Assembly (NCBI RefSeq): GCF_954871325.1
Contig: NC_088775.1
Span: 67,929,561 to 67,993,560, forward strand
Direction: 5' to 3'
Length of the DNA stretch: 64,000 nucleotides
DNA from: Gordionus sp. m RMFG-2023
Taxonomy: Eukaryota; Nematomorpha; Gordioida; Chordodea; Parachordodidae
The position numbers and the translations under genes are program-made. Positions within the stretch are counted from its first letter, which is position 1, and the number at the start of each line of letters is the position of its first letter. Positions 1-10,548 of this stretch are shown one piece after another. The notes below the pieces were generated by a model. The model was given only the letters and a program-made list of their open reading frames with translations, ran no database searches and was not told the DNA's origin.

Positions 1-111
1 CCACACATAATTATTCTTTTAAAGTACAATAAACTTATATAAAATAGTATTATAGATAATTAATAAAGCATAAAGATATCGAAATTAAGCTATGTTATCC
101 ATTAAAAACAG

Positions 112-383
112 ATATCTTATCTACCAAAAATTTAATATTTGGTAAAACATTTAGTGACCATATGTTGGATATAAATTGGACAGAAAAAAATGGTTGGGGG
201 ACTCCCAAAATATTACCTTATAAAAATTTGACAATTAATCCTGCAGTAAAAGCCCTTCATTACGCTATTCAACTTTTTGATGGGCTAAAGGCTTATAGAG
301 GCATTGATAATAAAATAAGGCTATTTCGCCCTCAATTAAATATTCAAAGGATTCTCAAAGGAACTGAAAGATTGGCTCTACCA
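112..383 (+). CDS. BCAT: BCAT exon A: N-terminal domain of branched-chain amino acid aminotransferase
   Basis: This exon encodes the N-terminal domain of a fold-type IV PLP enzyme that interconverts Leu/Ile/Val and their 2-oxo acids, with 2-oxoglutarate/glutamate as partner. Visible family landmarks are FGKTFSDHML, then ALHYAIQLFDGLKAYRG and NKIRLFRPQLN, followed by ERLALP, all in the expected BCAT order. The donor is GTAAAAG after CCA (381-383), phase 0, and the next exon continues with SFDPSEF. The 5' edge is uncertain: CAG at 109-111 is my preferred acceptor, AAG near 87-89 is an alternative. About 30-40 N-terminal residues, including any targeting peptide, must lie upstream of the window. 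Confidence 0.88.
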
Positions 384-641
384 GTAAAAGTTTAAATTTA
401 TTAGCTAAACACTAAGATAAATAATAAATCTAAGTACCTTTTTTTAAAATTTTTTGTTAATACTAATGAAATTATGAATACTTTTAAATAAATGTCAATA
501 TTATAGCTAATAAAAAGAATAGTAAAGATATTATAATCAACACACTAAGATATTTATGTTAAAGATATATAACGAGAAATTTATAAAATATATAAGGATG
601 TTGTAATAAAAATATTAATATTTTTAAAATTTTACATGTAG

Positions 642-770
642 AGCTTTGATCCATCTGAATTTTTGGAATGTATAAAAACTTTGGTGAATATTGAAAAGAA
701 TTGGGTTCCAAGACCTGATTCCAATTTACTCAATTCCCTTTATATTCGCCCAACTTATCTTGGCACTGAG
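642..770 (+). CDS. BCAT: BCAT exon B
   Basis: This is a 129-nt, phase 0-0 exon with acceptor TGTAG before 642 and donor GTAAAT after 770. It encodes 43 residues: SFDPSEFLECIKTLVNIEKN, then WVP, then SLYIRPTYLGTE. The LYIRPT..GTE stretch is a hallmark of BCAT and leads in all homologues into a P-x-LGV motif, which is found in frame about 19.8 kb downstream at 20573. The intron to the previous exon is only 258 bp. By hand count the GC is about 35%. Confidence 0.93.
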
Positions 771-867
771 GTAAATATTATCTTAAACTTATTGACCTTT
801 TTAGAAATGATAAATGAGAGAATAGCACTAATTATTTTTAAATTAAAATCCTATCATAAATTTTGAA

Positions 868-1190
868 ATCATAGACATAAATGTCCTTGATAACAAAAGT
901 ATCCAGGGTAAAAAGATATTGGGGAAAAATTCCCATGAACAAATGGAATTAAATACTCCAATTTTCAAAAAAATAAAATTGATTTTTTCTTAAATTGGGG
1001 TTTTTTTTGTTCGATGTCTTTTTGTTCATGGGAAACAATGGAATTAAATACTCCGATTTTCAAAAAAATAAATTTGATTTTTTTCTTAAATTGGGTTTTT
1101 TTTTGTTTGATGTCTTTTTGTCCATAGGTATTTTTGCCTGGGGTAATTTTATCTGAGTCTTTTTCTCCAGGACATTTATGTCAGTGATTC
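868..1190. mobile_element. MITE-like element with GACATAAATGTCC inverted ends
   Basis: The two ends are inverted copies of about 20 bp (AATCAYWGACATAAATGTCC). Inside lies a roughly 90-bp direct duplication (about 940-1030 and 1038-1125) containing TGGAATTAAATACTCC and TGTCTTTTTGT. No coding capacity is visible. I could not fix a target-site duplication, so the superfamily is open. Confidence 0.55.
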
Positions 1191-2337
1191 TGTTAGATAT
1201 AAATTTTATTGTTTTTATTGAAAAATATTCACTCTATAGATGTCTCCAATAATTGTATTATCATATTTTTACGTATATATAGGCAGGGTTGGGCAGTATC
1301 ATGAATACTTGCTAATACTTTTTTTTGTATTTTATTTAGTATATGTATTTTAAATACTAAAAAATAAAAAGTCTTATATTCAATACAATTTGAGATTTAT
1401 AAAGATGTTCTCGTTTTTTAAAATTCATTTATATTATATATAAAATCTACAATTTATTTCTTTAAATATTCATTTTATAATTGAGTTAGATAAGCGAATC
1501 AAGAACTTATCTTTCTTTCATCCTATTTTATTAAAATAAGCTACGTTCATACTCAAGATGAAAATTTTTGAAGATGACTATTATAATTATTAAATAAAAA
1601 TATCTACAAATTTTTTGAACGATACAATTATAAACATAATTTTTAGAAAGTAATTACATTTCTAAAAAGTATTCATTAGCGTATTTGTATTTTACTTTTT
1701 TGAAAATTTTTATGAGTATATTTAGAATATATTATTTTAGAGCATATTTATATTTAAATCGATTTTTAAAATTTCCTAAACCATGTATGCATATAACTCT
1801 TAGGGTTAACTCATCTAAAAATGCTACTATTGAAAGGAAGGAAAGAAAGAAACAACCAAATAAATAAAAATTTAATAAAATAAAATATATCGAAAAAGGT
1901 CTGATAAATTATTTATATAATACTCTTTTCCAATTCGTCGATGTAAAAAAAAGAGTGTGTTCATCACGCCTTTTTTAAAAAAAAATATCGTATGTTTATG
2001 TTTAATAATATCACCTGATTTTTCAACGAATAAAAAATAGTAATTTAATTATAACGAAAGACGATTCGATATACCACCAGTCTCATCCCCCTTTCATAGT
2101 CATAGGGCTGAGAAAGTAAATGCAAGAGATAAACATTTTGAAATAAAAAATAAACTATTTTAATCAAAATATGACAAAAATAATATACGAATATATTAAA
2201 AAAGGAAAGATATGAGAATGGCAAATGAAACTCCCACTTGAAAATTTTAAACTCTTTGTTATAAGAAATTCTTATATTATTTTGATTAATTTTTTTTAGT
2301 GATCTTTAGTTTTATCAACATAATATATTTCTTATTA

Positions 2338-2750
2338 GTGATCTGCATCGGGCTTGATTTTTCAAGCCCGGCCCGGCCCGAAATTTTTTTTAGAAATGTT
2401 TTGCCGGCCCGGCCCGAACCTGAATTTTTTTTAAAAAGTTTTGCCGGCCCGGCCCGAACCCGAAATTTTTTTTAAAAAAATTTACCGACCCAGCCCTGCC
2501 CGAATTTATTTAAATATAGAAATTAATCTTTATAATTACTCAAAATAAAAGACATGTTATATGTCGTTTAATTTCAATAAATAAAACAAATATTTTACTT
2601 TACATAAGAAATTCAATATAAAATTGATAAATTTAGATATATTTAAAAAAATTTCCAAGGTCCAACCCGACCCGACCCGAATTTTTTTTAAAAATATTAG
2701 GCCCGGCCCGAATTAGATTATTTTACGGACTTAGGCCGGGTACGGGCCAG
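2338..2750. mobile_element. GGCCCGG-rich element, right end truncated
   Basis: It starts TA|GTGATCTGCATCGGGC, the same end as the copies at 12294 and 27976. It carries repeated GGCCCGGCCCGA blocks separated by T-runs near both ends, with an AT-only centre. The canonical right end (TTTGCAGATCTC) is missing after the last GGGCCA. The G/C blocks stand out sharply from the surrounding DNA. Confidence 0.6.
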
Positions 2751-2874
2751 TGTAGGATTGTGAAATCAATACCCATTGTAGTTTCAATACCGTATTGATA
2801 TTATCATTGTAGATTCAATACCATAGTGATATTTTGATATTGTAGAATCAATACCTTATTGATTTTTAAGAGAT

Positions 2875-3570
2875 GTTTTCATCGCTTCAAATATATCGGC
2901 GGCCATTAAAATGGTAAAATATCTATTCATTATATATTTTTTCATCGTTTTAAATATATTGGGGGCCATTAAAATTTTAAAATATTTATTATTATATATT
3001 TATTCATCGCTTCAAATATATTGGGGGCCATTAAAATTTTAAAATAAATATTATTATATATTTATTCATCGCTTCAAATATATTGGCGGCCATTAAAATT
3101 ATAAAATATTTTTTATTATATATGTCGTAATTTTTAAAGGGATCATGACTATCCGGGATCTTCACGGGATTAAAGGGATAACTAAAAAATTAGAGTTGAT
3201 AATTAAGGAATGATAATACGGGATTATCACGTTTTAATCGTGATAAAGAAGAATCTTATTTTAAAAGCGTTTTCCACGAGTTTCGTTGCGTTTTTAATTT
3301 TGTTTTTTTTGGCCTTATGATATAAGATATGTCTAGTATAGGGTATCATTCGATAGCTAATCAAAAGATTTATTCAACTGGAGGTCAATCTCTGCCCCAA
3401 TGATAATACCGTATAGTTCTTTATCCTTTAAAAAATTGAAATTTTAAAGGGATCCCTTTAAATCCCGTGAAGATCTCGTATAGTCATGATCCCTTTAAAA
3501 ATTATGACATATATATTTTTCGTCGCTTCAAAAATATTGGCGGCCATTTTCGATTTGTAAATATTTATTT
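2875..3570. repeat. About 62-bp tandem repeat, interrupted by a MITE
   Basis: Four consecutive copies of a unit containing TTCATCGCTTCAAATATATT and GGCGGCCATTAAAAT begin near 2877, 2940, 3003 and 3065. A fifth, diverged copy begins near 3518, after the inserted element at 3122-3513. Confidence 0.7.
3122..3513. mobile_element. MITE with about 55-bp terminal inverted repeats
   Basis: The left end (ATGTCGTAATTTTTAAAGGG, then ATCATGACTAT, GATCTTCACGGGATT) is repeated inverted at about 3450-3512. The element sits inside a tandem array, between its fourth and fifth units. The flanking TATATAT on both sides could be the target duplication. The centre is non-coding. Confidence 0.7.
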
Positions 3571-3683
3571 AAAATAGATTTAAATGATTATATAAATGAT
3601 TTTCTATTCTTATATAATTTTTTAAGGGAGTTTATTTATTTTACAATTCTTAATATCCTATATAAATTTTATTTGTTTAATAT

Positions 3684-4094
3684 ATACAACTTTTCTTCAT
3701 ACATCATATTATTGAAATCTCAAGCCTTAAAATTTTAATAGACAAAAGTAAGCTAATCACAAACAAATAAGGGTTTATATTATGTCAAAGGATCTCAATC
3801 ACTCACTCTGATTAATCATTTCCTCTTGGCTTCTTAAAATCGTCATTTTATTTAGATTTATATATAATTATTGCAGAAAATTTTAAATAAATAAAATGTA
3901 TACAAATTTTCTTCATACATCGTATTATTGGAATCTCAAGCCTTAAAATTTTAATAGACAAAAGTAAGCAAATCACAAACAAATAAGGTTTTCTATTATG
4001 TCAAGCATCTCAATCACTATCTATCACTCTGATTAAACATTTTCTCTTGGCTTCTTAAAATCGTCATTTTATTTATTAGATGTATATATAATTA
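3684..4094. repeat. About 200-bp direct duplication
   Basis: Two copies in the same orientation (about 3684-3871 and 3899-4094) share TCTCAAGCCTTAAAATTTTA and TCTTGGCTTCTTAAAATCGT. I saw no coding content. Confidence 0.75.
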
Positions 4095-4448
4095 TATTTT
4101 TAGCTGATTAAAAGTTAACACTTATATTTATAAAATACAAAATTTTTTATACAGATATAAAATAAAGTTTAAATCAAATCTTAATGTTTAAATTATTCTT
4201 TTAAACTGAAACAACTATTTTTGTTTGTATATATATATTTTATTGCAATAATATTAAAACTGGCTGATTTCTTAATACTATTTAAATAAAAAGGATATAC
4301 ATAATTTTATTTCAAAAACAAAAAAATATTATAAAAAGAAGATATATCTTAAAAAAGGAAACATAATTATCACAAAAAATTGTGTGTATATTATACTATA
4401 ATACGATTAAAATGATCTGAAGATGCATTTATCAAATATATATTTGAA

Positions 4449-4924
4449 TTAAAATTTTTTATACAGTCCATTTTTGATAATGCAGAATATGTAATATATT
4501 TCATTTCCATTTTTACAATAAATAATAATTGGCGTCTGGAAAAACGTAGGAGATGCTATGATATCTAATTCATCTGCCCACGTTCCAAGATGATGTTTTT
4601 TTGTATCAACCAAATGTTTTATTATGTCCTTCCCCATAAAATCAGTAAAAATATCATTATTTTCCAACAGCACTATATAAGAGATTATAGATCCCCTTAT
4701 AATTGCATGGTGATTCTCGCTGCCTGTGATCTCTTTGCTCAAGCAGCGATAATAACGATTTCCGTCACCAAGAACAGCCTCAAATTTAGGTGGATAACTT
4801 AAATTCTTAATTCGATGGCTTTTTATTCCTGATGAGGAATGCCTAGCCTCTGAGCATGATATTTCTTCCATGCAATATTTGTAGCAGTAAGGTAACGGGG
4901 AAATATCCTGTTCTTTATATAATA
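4449..4924 (-). pseudogene. OTU cysteine-protease part of a Ginger/KRBA2-like gene (downstream part)
   Basis: The minus-strand frame shows the OTU landmarks GDGN, ITGSENHH..IR and GTWADELDIIASPTFFQT-IIIY in canonical order. The catalytic cysteine that should follow GDGN is replaced by arginine (GDGNRYYR), and the C-terminal histidine region is not recognisable, so the protease is predicted inactive. The upstream frame is cut at the TA where the Tc1-like element 4925-8155 is inserted. Across that insertion the frame continues (TDIKII / LYKEQDISPLP) into the spacer and integrase part at 8156-9711. Integrase followed by OTU is an arrangement I recall for KRBA2-like and Ginger-type genes. Confidence 0.8.
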
Positions 4925-4937
4925 CAGGGTTTCCCAT

Positions 4938-5403
4938 CCAAAAAAGGAAAAGTCCCAATCAATAAGGAAAAGTCCCAATCAAAAAAGGAAAAGTGTCAAA
5001 CAAAAAAGGAAAAAGTTTAATCAAAAAAGAAAAAGGTCCGATCAAAAAAGGAAAATTGTCAATCAAAAAAGGAAAAGTCCCGAAGGTTAAGGAAAAAGTC
5101 CAATCAAAAAAGGAAAAGTGTCAAACAAAAAAGGAAAAGGTTCAATCAGTAAGGAAAAGTCCCAATCAAAAAGAAAAGTGTCAAACAAAAAGGAAAAGTT
5201 CAATCAAAAAAGGAAAAGGTCAATCAAAAAAGGAAAAGTCCCAAAGGTTAAGGAAAAAGTCCAATCAAAAAAGGAAAAGTGTCAAACAAAAAAGGAAAAG
5301 GTTCAATCAAAAAAGGAAAAGTGTCAAACAAAAAAGGAAAAGGTCCAATCAAAAAAGGAAAATTCCCAAAAGAAAAGGAAAAGGGTCAATTAAAAAAGGA
5401 AAA
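4938..5403. repeat. Left terminal array of 20-21-bp units
   Basis: About 22 tandem copies of GGAAAAGTSYCAATCAAAAA variants run in one orientation. The spacer after GGAAAAG alternates between GTC, TCC, GTG and similar. The apparent Lys/Gln/Ser-rich open frames here are a by-product of stop-free purine-rich repeats, not a gene. Confidence 0.9.
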
Positions 5404-5929
5404 TCATAATTTTTTTAAAAAAATATATAAACTTTTCAATTTTTCTTAAATTTATTTATTTTTGTCATTCCTTCTTATTTTATTTCTAACTTTTTGCGAT
5501 TTCTTTATTTTATTTGTATCTTTTTTCAATTTTTTTTCTTCTCATTTTTGATAATTCTTTTAAGTATATTTAATTTTCACTAAATTTTTGGCAGACAACT
5601 TTTTTATTATAATTTTTTACATATGAAATTATTTAATTACAATTACGGTATATATTTAATATAGTACAAAACAAAAATTTATTTTTACCCCCCCCCCCCC
5701 CCCCCCCGTTTTCCCACCTCAGACCAAGTCATACCCATCCAGACCAAGAATGAAGACTTTCAGTCAAACCACAAAAATGAGAAGAAAAAAATTGAGAAAA
5801 GATATAGTGAGAAAAGATACAAATAAAATAAAGAAATCGCAAAAAGTTAGAAATAAAATAAGAAGGAATGACAAAAATAAATATATTTAAGAAAAATTGA
5901 AAAGTTTATATATTTTTTTAAAAAAATTA

Positions 5930-6271
5930 CGATTTTCCTTTTTTGATTGACCCTTTTCCTTTTCTTTTGGGAATTTTCCTTTTTCGATTGAGACTTTTCC
6001 TTTTTTGATTGGACCTTTTCCTTTTTTGTTTGACACTTTTCCTTTTTTGATTGAACCTTTTCCTTTTTTGTTTGATACTTTTCCTTTTTTGATTGGACTT
6101 TTTCCTTAACCTTTGGGACTTTTCCTTTTTTGATTGACAATTTTCCTTTTTTGATAGGACCTTTTCCTTTTTTGATTGAACTTTTCCTTTTTTGATTGAA
6201 CCTTTTCCTTTTTTGATTGGGACTTTTCCTTTTTTGATTGGGTCTTTTCCTTTTTTGGATGGGAAACCCTG
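5930..6271. repeat. Extra internal reverse-orientation array
   Basis: About 16 units of the same 20-21-bp repeat occur inverted relative to 4938-5403 and end in GGATGGGAAACCCTG, the exact terminus of the element. The sequence after it (ATTACAATTACGATA...GTACAAAACAAAAATTTA) also occurs at 5636-5680, so a terminal block and its neighbour have been duplicated. Confidence 0.85.
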
Positions 6272-6311
6272 TAATTACAATTACGATATAAGTACAAAAC
6301 AAAAATTTATA

Positions 6312-7253
6312 TTAATCATTAATAATTTCTCCCCTTCTACATTTTGAGTCCATATTTCTAAAATAATTTTTTGCATTTTCTTCAGATATTCCTCTTTCTC
6401 CATGTTCTATATAACGAATTAATTCTTCCTTGTTACTAGGATTTTTATTTCTGACAAAATCCTTCCATTTAAAAAACACATTCTCAATAGGATTAAGATA
6501 CAGACTGTAGGGTGATAAATATTTCAATGTATGTCCTTTTCTTTCGATCGATTCCCTAATTGAATGATTGTGATGAAATGGAACATTATCCATCACAAAA
6601 ATCATATTAATCATGTTAGATTCTTCAAAATGATTTAATATTTCATTTATAAAGTTGCTAAAATATATAATATTGCAAGGGCCATCAAGAACTTCATTCC
6701 TGCAATTGTTAGAGCCGCAATGATAGTGTAATTTATTGTCTTTATTCCTTGAACATTTTCAATTGCCTTTTTATTTATTTGGGAATATCCATATAATCGC
6801 CTCATTGATATTGAAAACCCGCTCTCATCGATACGCGTATTCTTTGCGAATCTCTATATTTGATTCGTTATTTTCTCTAACTGAACCTAATGATACTCTT
6901 TTAAAGCTGTAGCTAAATCCTGAGAGTAACCTTGATACCGTATTTTTTGATATTTCCACATCATATCTTTCTTTAATGATTTCACATAACCTTTTTAAGG
7001 ATAAAGTGCAATCCAAATTTATACAATTTAATATATATTCTTCCTGTTCTTTATTTAATTTCTTGCGTGCGTGTGAACCTCCTTTGGGTAAGCTATATTT
7101 TATTCCATTTTTGAGATGAGAGTATTTAATATTTGTCACTGTCTTATAGCTTACTTTAAAACATGATGCTATATTTTTGATACTATCTTTTTTTAACGCG
7201 TCAATTATTAGAGCTTTTGTTTCACTGTTAATATTTTTTCCCCTTTTTACCAT
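6312..7253 (-). pseudogene. Tc1-like DD34E transposase, internally deleted
   Basis: The N-terminal part (7253 down to about 6825) starts MVKRGKNINSETKALIIDAL and contains two helix-turn-helix-like segments (IKNIASCFKVSYKTVTNI; SLKRLCEIIKERYDV), as in Tc1/IS630 transposases. The catalytic part follows in other frames: IDESGF (first Asp, near 6830), VMDNVPFHHN (second Asp) and LNPIENVF (Glu), with 34 residues between the second Asp and Glu (DD34E). A small deletion between KEYAYR and IDESG and a frame break near 6650-6700 disable it. The diverged copy at 42345-43305 retains KFIFIDESGF at the deletion point, supporting this reading. Confidence 0.85.
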
Positions 7254-7792
7254 ATCTTCATAATTTTATTTTTTAAAACAAAAAAATTTATTTTTAAAGT
7301 ATATACTCAACAAATGGAAGTGAAAAAGATTATAAAATTTACCTCATTTGCGTTTAATTTTTCATAAATCAAAATAGTTTAAAAGATAATTAAATTACAA
7401 AATAATTATTTACTTGCTAAGAATAAATGCGTTTTGAATATATTAAAATTTTAAAAATATAAGAATTTTAAAATGATTATATTTTATTAATTTACATATC
7501 GTTTGGTATTACAGTTCAAACTTATTTATTATAACCGAACGATTAATTTAATATTGTAATTATAAATATGTATGTAAAAAATAGTCTGCCAAAAAAAATA
7601 ATATAATTTTAAAAAAGAATTATCAAAAATGAGAAGAAAAGAAATAGAGAAAAGATATAGTAAGAAAAATAAATTGAGAAAAGATACAAATAAAGTAAAG
7701 AATTACAAAAAGTTAGGAATAAAATAAGATGGAATGACAAAAATAAATAAATTTAAGAAAAATTGAAAAGTTTATATATTTTTTTAAAAAAA

Positions 7793-8150
7793 TTACGATT
7801 TTACTTTTTTGAATGATGGGAATTTTCCTTTTTTGATTGACCCTTTTTCTTTTCTTTTGGGAATTTTCCTTTTTCGATTGACACTTTTCCTTTTTTGATT
7901 GGACCTTTTCCTTTTTTGTTTGACACTTTTCCTTTTTTGACTGAACCTTTTCCTTTTTTGTTTGGCACTTTTTGATTGGACTTTTTCCTTAACCTTTGGG
8001 ACTTTTCCTTTTTTGATTGACAATTTTCCTTTTTTGATTGGACCTTTTCCTTTTTTGATTGAACTTTTTCCTTTTTTGTTTGACACTTTTCCTTTTTTGA
8101 TTGAACCTTTTCCTTTTTTGATTGGGACTTTTCCTTTTTTGGATGGGAAA
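7793..8150. repeat. Right terminal array of 20-21-bp units
   Basis: About 16 tandem copies are inverted relative to the left array and end in GGATGGGAAACCCTG|TA at 8157. One unit is truncated near 7965, where TTTGGCACTTTTTGATTGG lacks the usual spacer. Confidence 0.9.
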
Positions 8151-8155
8151 CCCTG

Positions 8156-9711
8156 TATTATTTTAATATCGGTATTTTCTTTTTCCTCCTCCCCAATATT
8201 AGATTTTTGGAAGTAGGGCTTGAGGTTACACCCGTTATACTTTCTCTTTAATAGAGTATTATCTTTATTACATACACTATAAAGATCGTTCTAATATACC
8301 TTATCAATTATGTATGGACAAAGCCAGGGATCGGACATTTTTCCACCCTTTCTATCCACACGTCGTGAGTTCCAGATCAGGACCTGTTGCCCGACTTCAT
8401 ATGGGATTTTATCCTTTTGCCTTTTTTGATAATCCCTTTTTTGTCTATCTTGGGCAACAAGTATATTTTATTTTGCCCTTTTCCATACGACTGATAGGCT
8501 CATTATTCTTTCTAATAATTCACTCTCTTCAAAGTTATTCTCAATATTATTATTGATTTCCTTAACAATATCTGGCTCAATTTTCGAATTTAAGTCTGAT
8601 GGCAGCTTTGCATTCAGACCATACATCATATAAAATGGGGTGAATCCTGTAGATTTGTGGACACTGGTTTGCATTGCAAACAGTCCTCCGGAAGAACCCT
8701 GGGCTATAGTGTTTGATCATCACCCAAAACCTTTAACATTAAGTTTTGAATAGTACGATTATTTCTTTCTGTTAACCCATTAGCTTGAGGATGATATGCA
8801 CTACAAATACGTTGCTACGTCCCTGTCATTTTATGTAGTCTCGTGGCCATTTCATTCACAAATTCTCGGCCTTGATCATTGATTTGTATCTATATTGTAT
8901 AAAATCAAAAGTTTATAAATTATCATAAATGCACATTTTTTAATCGATATATATTTATATAATTTGATTTACAGTTGCGCAGCCATGGTGGCAAATCAGA
9001 CCATAGATAAATTTACAAGTCTCTTCAGCTGTCTTTGATTTCATAGGTTCTGCCTCAACCCATTTTGTGAAATAATCAGAGGCAACTGCAATACATGTGT
9101 AGCCTTCTTCTGAAGTGAGCAGGCTGCAAAGATCAATTCCTATTTGAGCCCATGGAAGAGGTGGTACATCTATTGGATTCAAAGTAGAAGAAATTTTTGA
9201 TGATCTTTTATTGGCCTTCTGACATTTATCACATGATTTTATAAAATCAATAGTGTCTTGAAATAATTTTGGTCACCAATATCTATAAACACAAAATTAA
9301 CAAATAAACACCATAATAAATACCTTTCAGAGAGTTTAAGTTGAGTTTTATTAATGCCTAGGTGGGCACCAATAACTTTAGATTCTAGGGATATATCTGA
9401 TCCTTGGTGAATAACAGATATTACCCTTTGTTTCTCTGCTTCATCCATTATTACTAAAGCTAATAAATAAATAGAAATTATTATTTTGTGATCACATTTA
9501 CCTTCATTTTTTATTTTTCTATAAAGAATATCTTCTTTAAAAATAAAATTGTTTTTTCCGTACATCTAAAATTACTTTTTTTACCTGAACCATTTTTAAG
9601 GAGTAAAGGATATTTTCCTGTTACTAGATATTCTTTTATTGTTTGATATTTATCTGTTATTGCTTGATATAAATTTATAATTATAAATCTAGATGTACCA
9701 ATTTGATTCAT
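8156..9711 (-). pseudogene. Ginger/KRBA2-like integrase with short introns (upstream part)
   Basis: Reading leftward from 9711: a linker (YQTIKEYLVTGKYP), a zinc-binding region (GAHLGINKT, then SCDKCQKAN), the DDE integrase core (PWAQIGIDLCSL, DYFTKWVEAEP, NDQGREFVNEM, SAYHPQANGLTERNN), the VHKSTGFTPFYMMYG motif, and a GPY/F-like C-terminus (KIPYEVGQQVLIWNSRR, WLCPYIIDKVY). Three GT-AG introns fit the frame: 9460-9501 (42 bp), 9283-9323 (41 bp) and 8890-8972 (83 bp). Introns argue against a Ty3 retrotransposon and for a DNA transposon or domesticated gene. Stop codons at YW*PK and GT*QRI and frameshifts near 8700 show decay. CNLKPYF at about 8215 leads on into the OTU part beyond the Tc1 insertion. 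Confidence 0.82.
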
Positions 9712-10400
9712 TAAAAATTTTGTGATATTTTAAAGCAGTAGAATATTTTTCTGTTATAAGTATTAGCAATAAAGGATATTTTAGATATTTATCTGTTTCT
9801 GCTTGATATAAAATTATAATTATAAATTGTACCAATTTAATCATTAAAAAATTGTGATATTTTAAAGCAGTAAAGGAAGGATATTTTCTGTCACTAAGTA
9901 TTGGCAGAAAATGATATTTTTCTGTTACTTATATTCTCTTATTGTTTGATATTTAATTGTTATTGCTTGATATAAATATAAATTAAATGTACCAATTTGA
10001 TTCATTAAAAATTAGGTGATATTTTAAAGCAAGTATTGGCAGCAATTGATATAAATATAATTATAAATTTAAATGTACCAATTTGATTCATTAAAAATTT
10101 TGTGATATTTTAAAGCAATAAAGAAGAATATTTTCCTGTTATAAGTATTAACAATAAAGAATATTTTTGATATATCTGTACTTGCTTGATATAAAATTAT
10201 AATTATAAATTTAAGTGTACCAATTTGATCATTAAAAAATTTGTGATATTTTAAAGCAGTAAAGGAAGGATATTTTCTGTCATTAAGTATTGGCAGCAAA
10301 TGATATTTTTCTGTTACTTATATTCTCCTATTTTGATATTTAATTGTTATTGCTTGATATAAATATAATTATAAATTTAAATGTACCGATTTCATTCATA
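9690..10400. repeat. Degenerate about 125-170-bp tandem repeat
   Basis: Four to five diverged units contain TTTTAAAGCAGTA, TGCTTGATATAAA, AAATGTACCAATTTGATTCA. The first unit overlaps the N-terminal codons of the Ginger-like gene, so the array seems to have expanded from that coding segment. Confidence 0.6.
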
Positions 10401-10439
10401 AATTTTAGGTTTTATTTTTAAAAGTTGAGGTTCGGTCAT

Positions 10440-10548
10440 AAATTATCAATAATACGGTATTGATTTTACAATATTGTAGAATCAATACCTTATTGAATTT
10501 AGATGGTATTGTTTTTACAATACTACACCGGGCCTAACTTTGCAGATC
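10440..10548. mobile_element. Fragments: GTATTGAT-type repeat and GGCCCGG-element right end
   Basis: The repeat with CGGTATTGATTTTACAAT and GAATCAATACCTTATTGA matches 2768-2870. It is joined to ACCGGGCCTAACTTTGCAGATCTC, the right end of the GGCCCGG element seen complete at 12294-12674. Confidence 0.5.

Larger units (their letters stand above)
4925..8155 (-). mobile_element. Tc1-like DD34E transposon with tandem-array ends (copy 1)
   Basis: The outer ends are perfect inverted repeats (CAGGGTTTCCCATCC followed by AAAAAAGG) flanked by TA on both sides (4923-4924 and 8156-8157), as expected for the Tc1/mariner superfamily. Each end runs into an array of 20-21-bp tandem units. A minus-strand transposase lies at about 6312-7253. 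A second pair of inverted motifs (TTTTGGCAGAC near 5586, GTCTGCCAAAA near 7583) lies between arrays and transposase. An extra inward-placed reverse array ends exactly with GGGAAACCCTG at 6271. The element has inserted into the OTU gene on the same strand. Confidence 0.88.

Noticed and set aside
1284-1720. CAGGGTTGGGCAGTATCATG at 1284 as the left end of a hAT-type MITE
   Set aside because: The start resembles a hAT end, but I found no inverted partner or 8-bp duplication downstream.
4993-5409. Lys/Gln/Ser-rich open frames in the 20-21-bp arrays (also 5847-6302, 7793-8086, 41734-41964, 44583-44961)
   Set aside because: The frames stay open only because the repeat is purine-rich and nearly a multiple of 3; all frames give similar low-complexity peptides and no domain.
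8955-9182. A Ty3/gypsy retrotransposon for the integrase at 8.2-9.7 kb
   Set aside because: No LTRs, RT or RNase H nearby; the short GT-AG introns and linked OTU domain fit a Ginger/KRBA2-like gene better.
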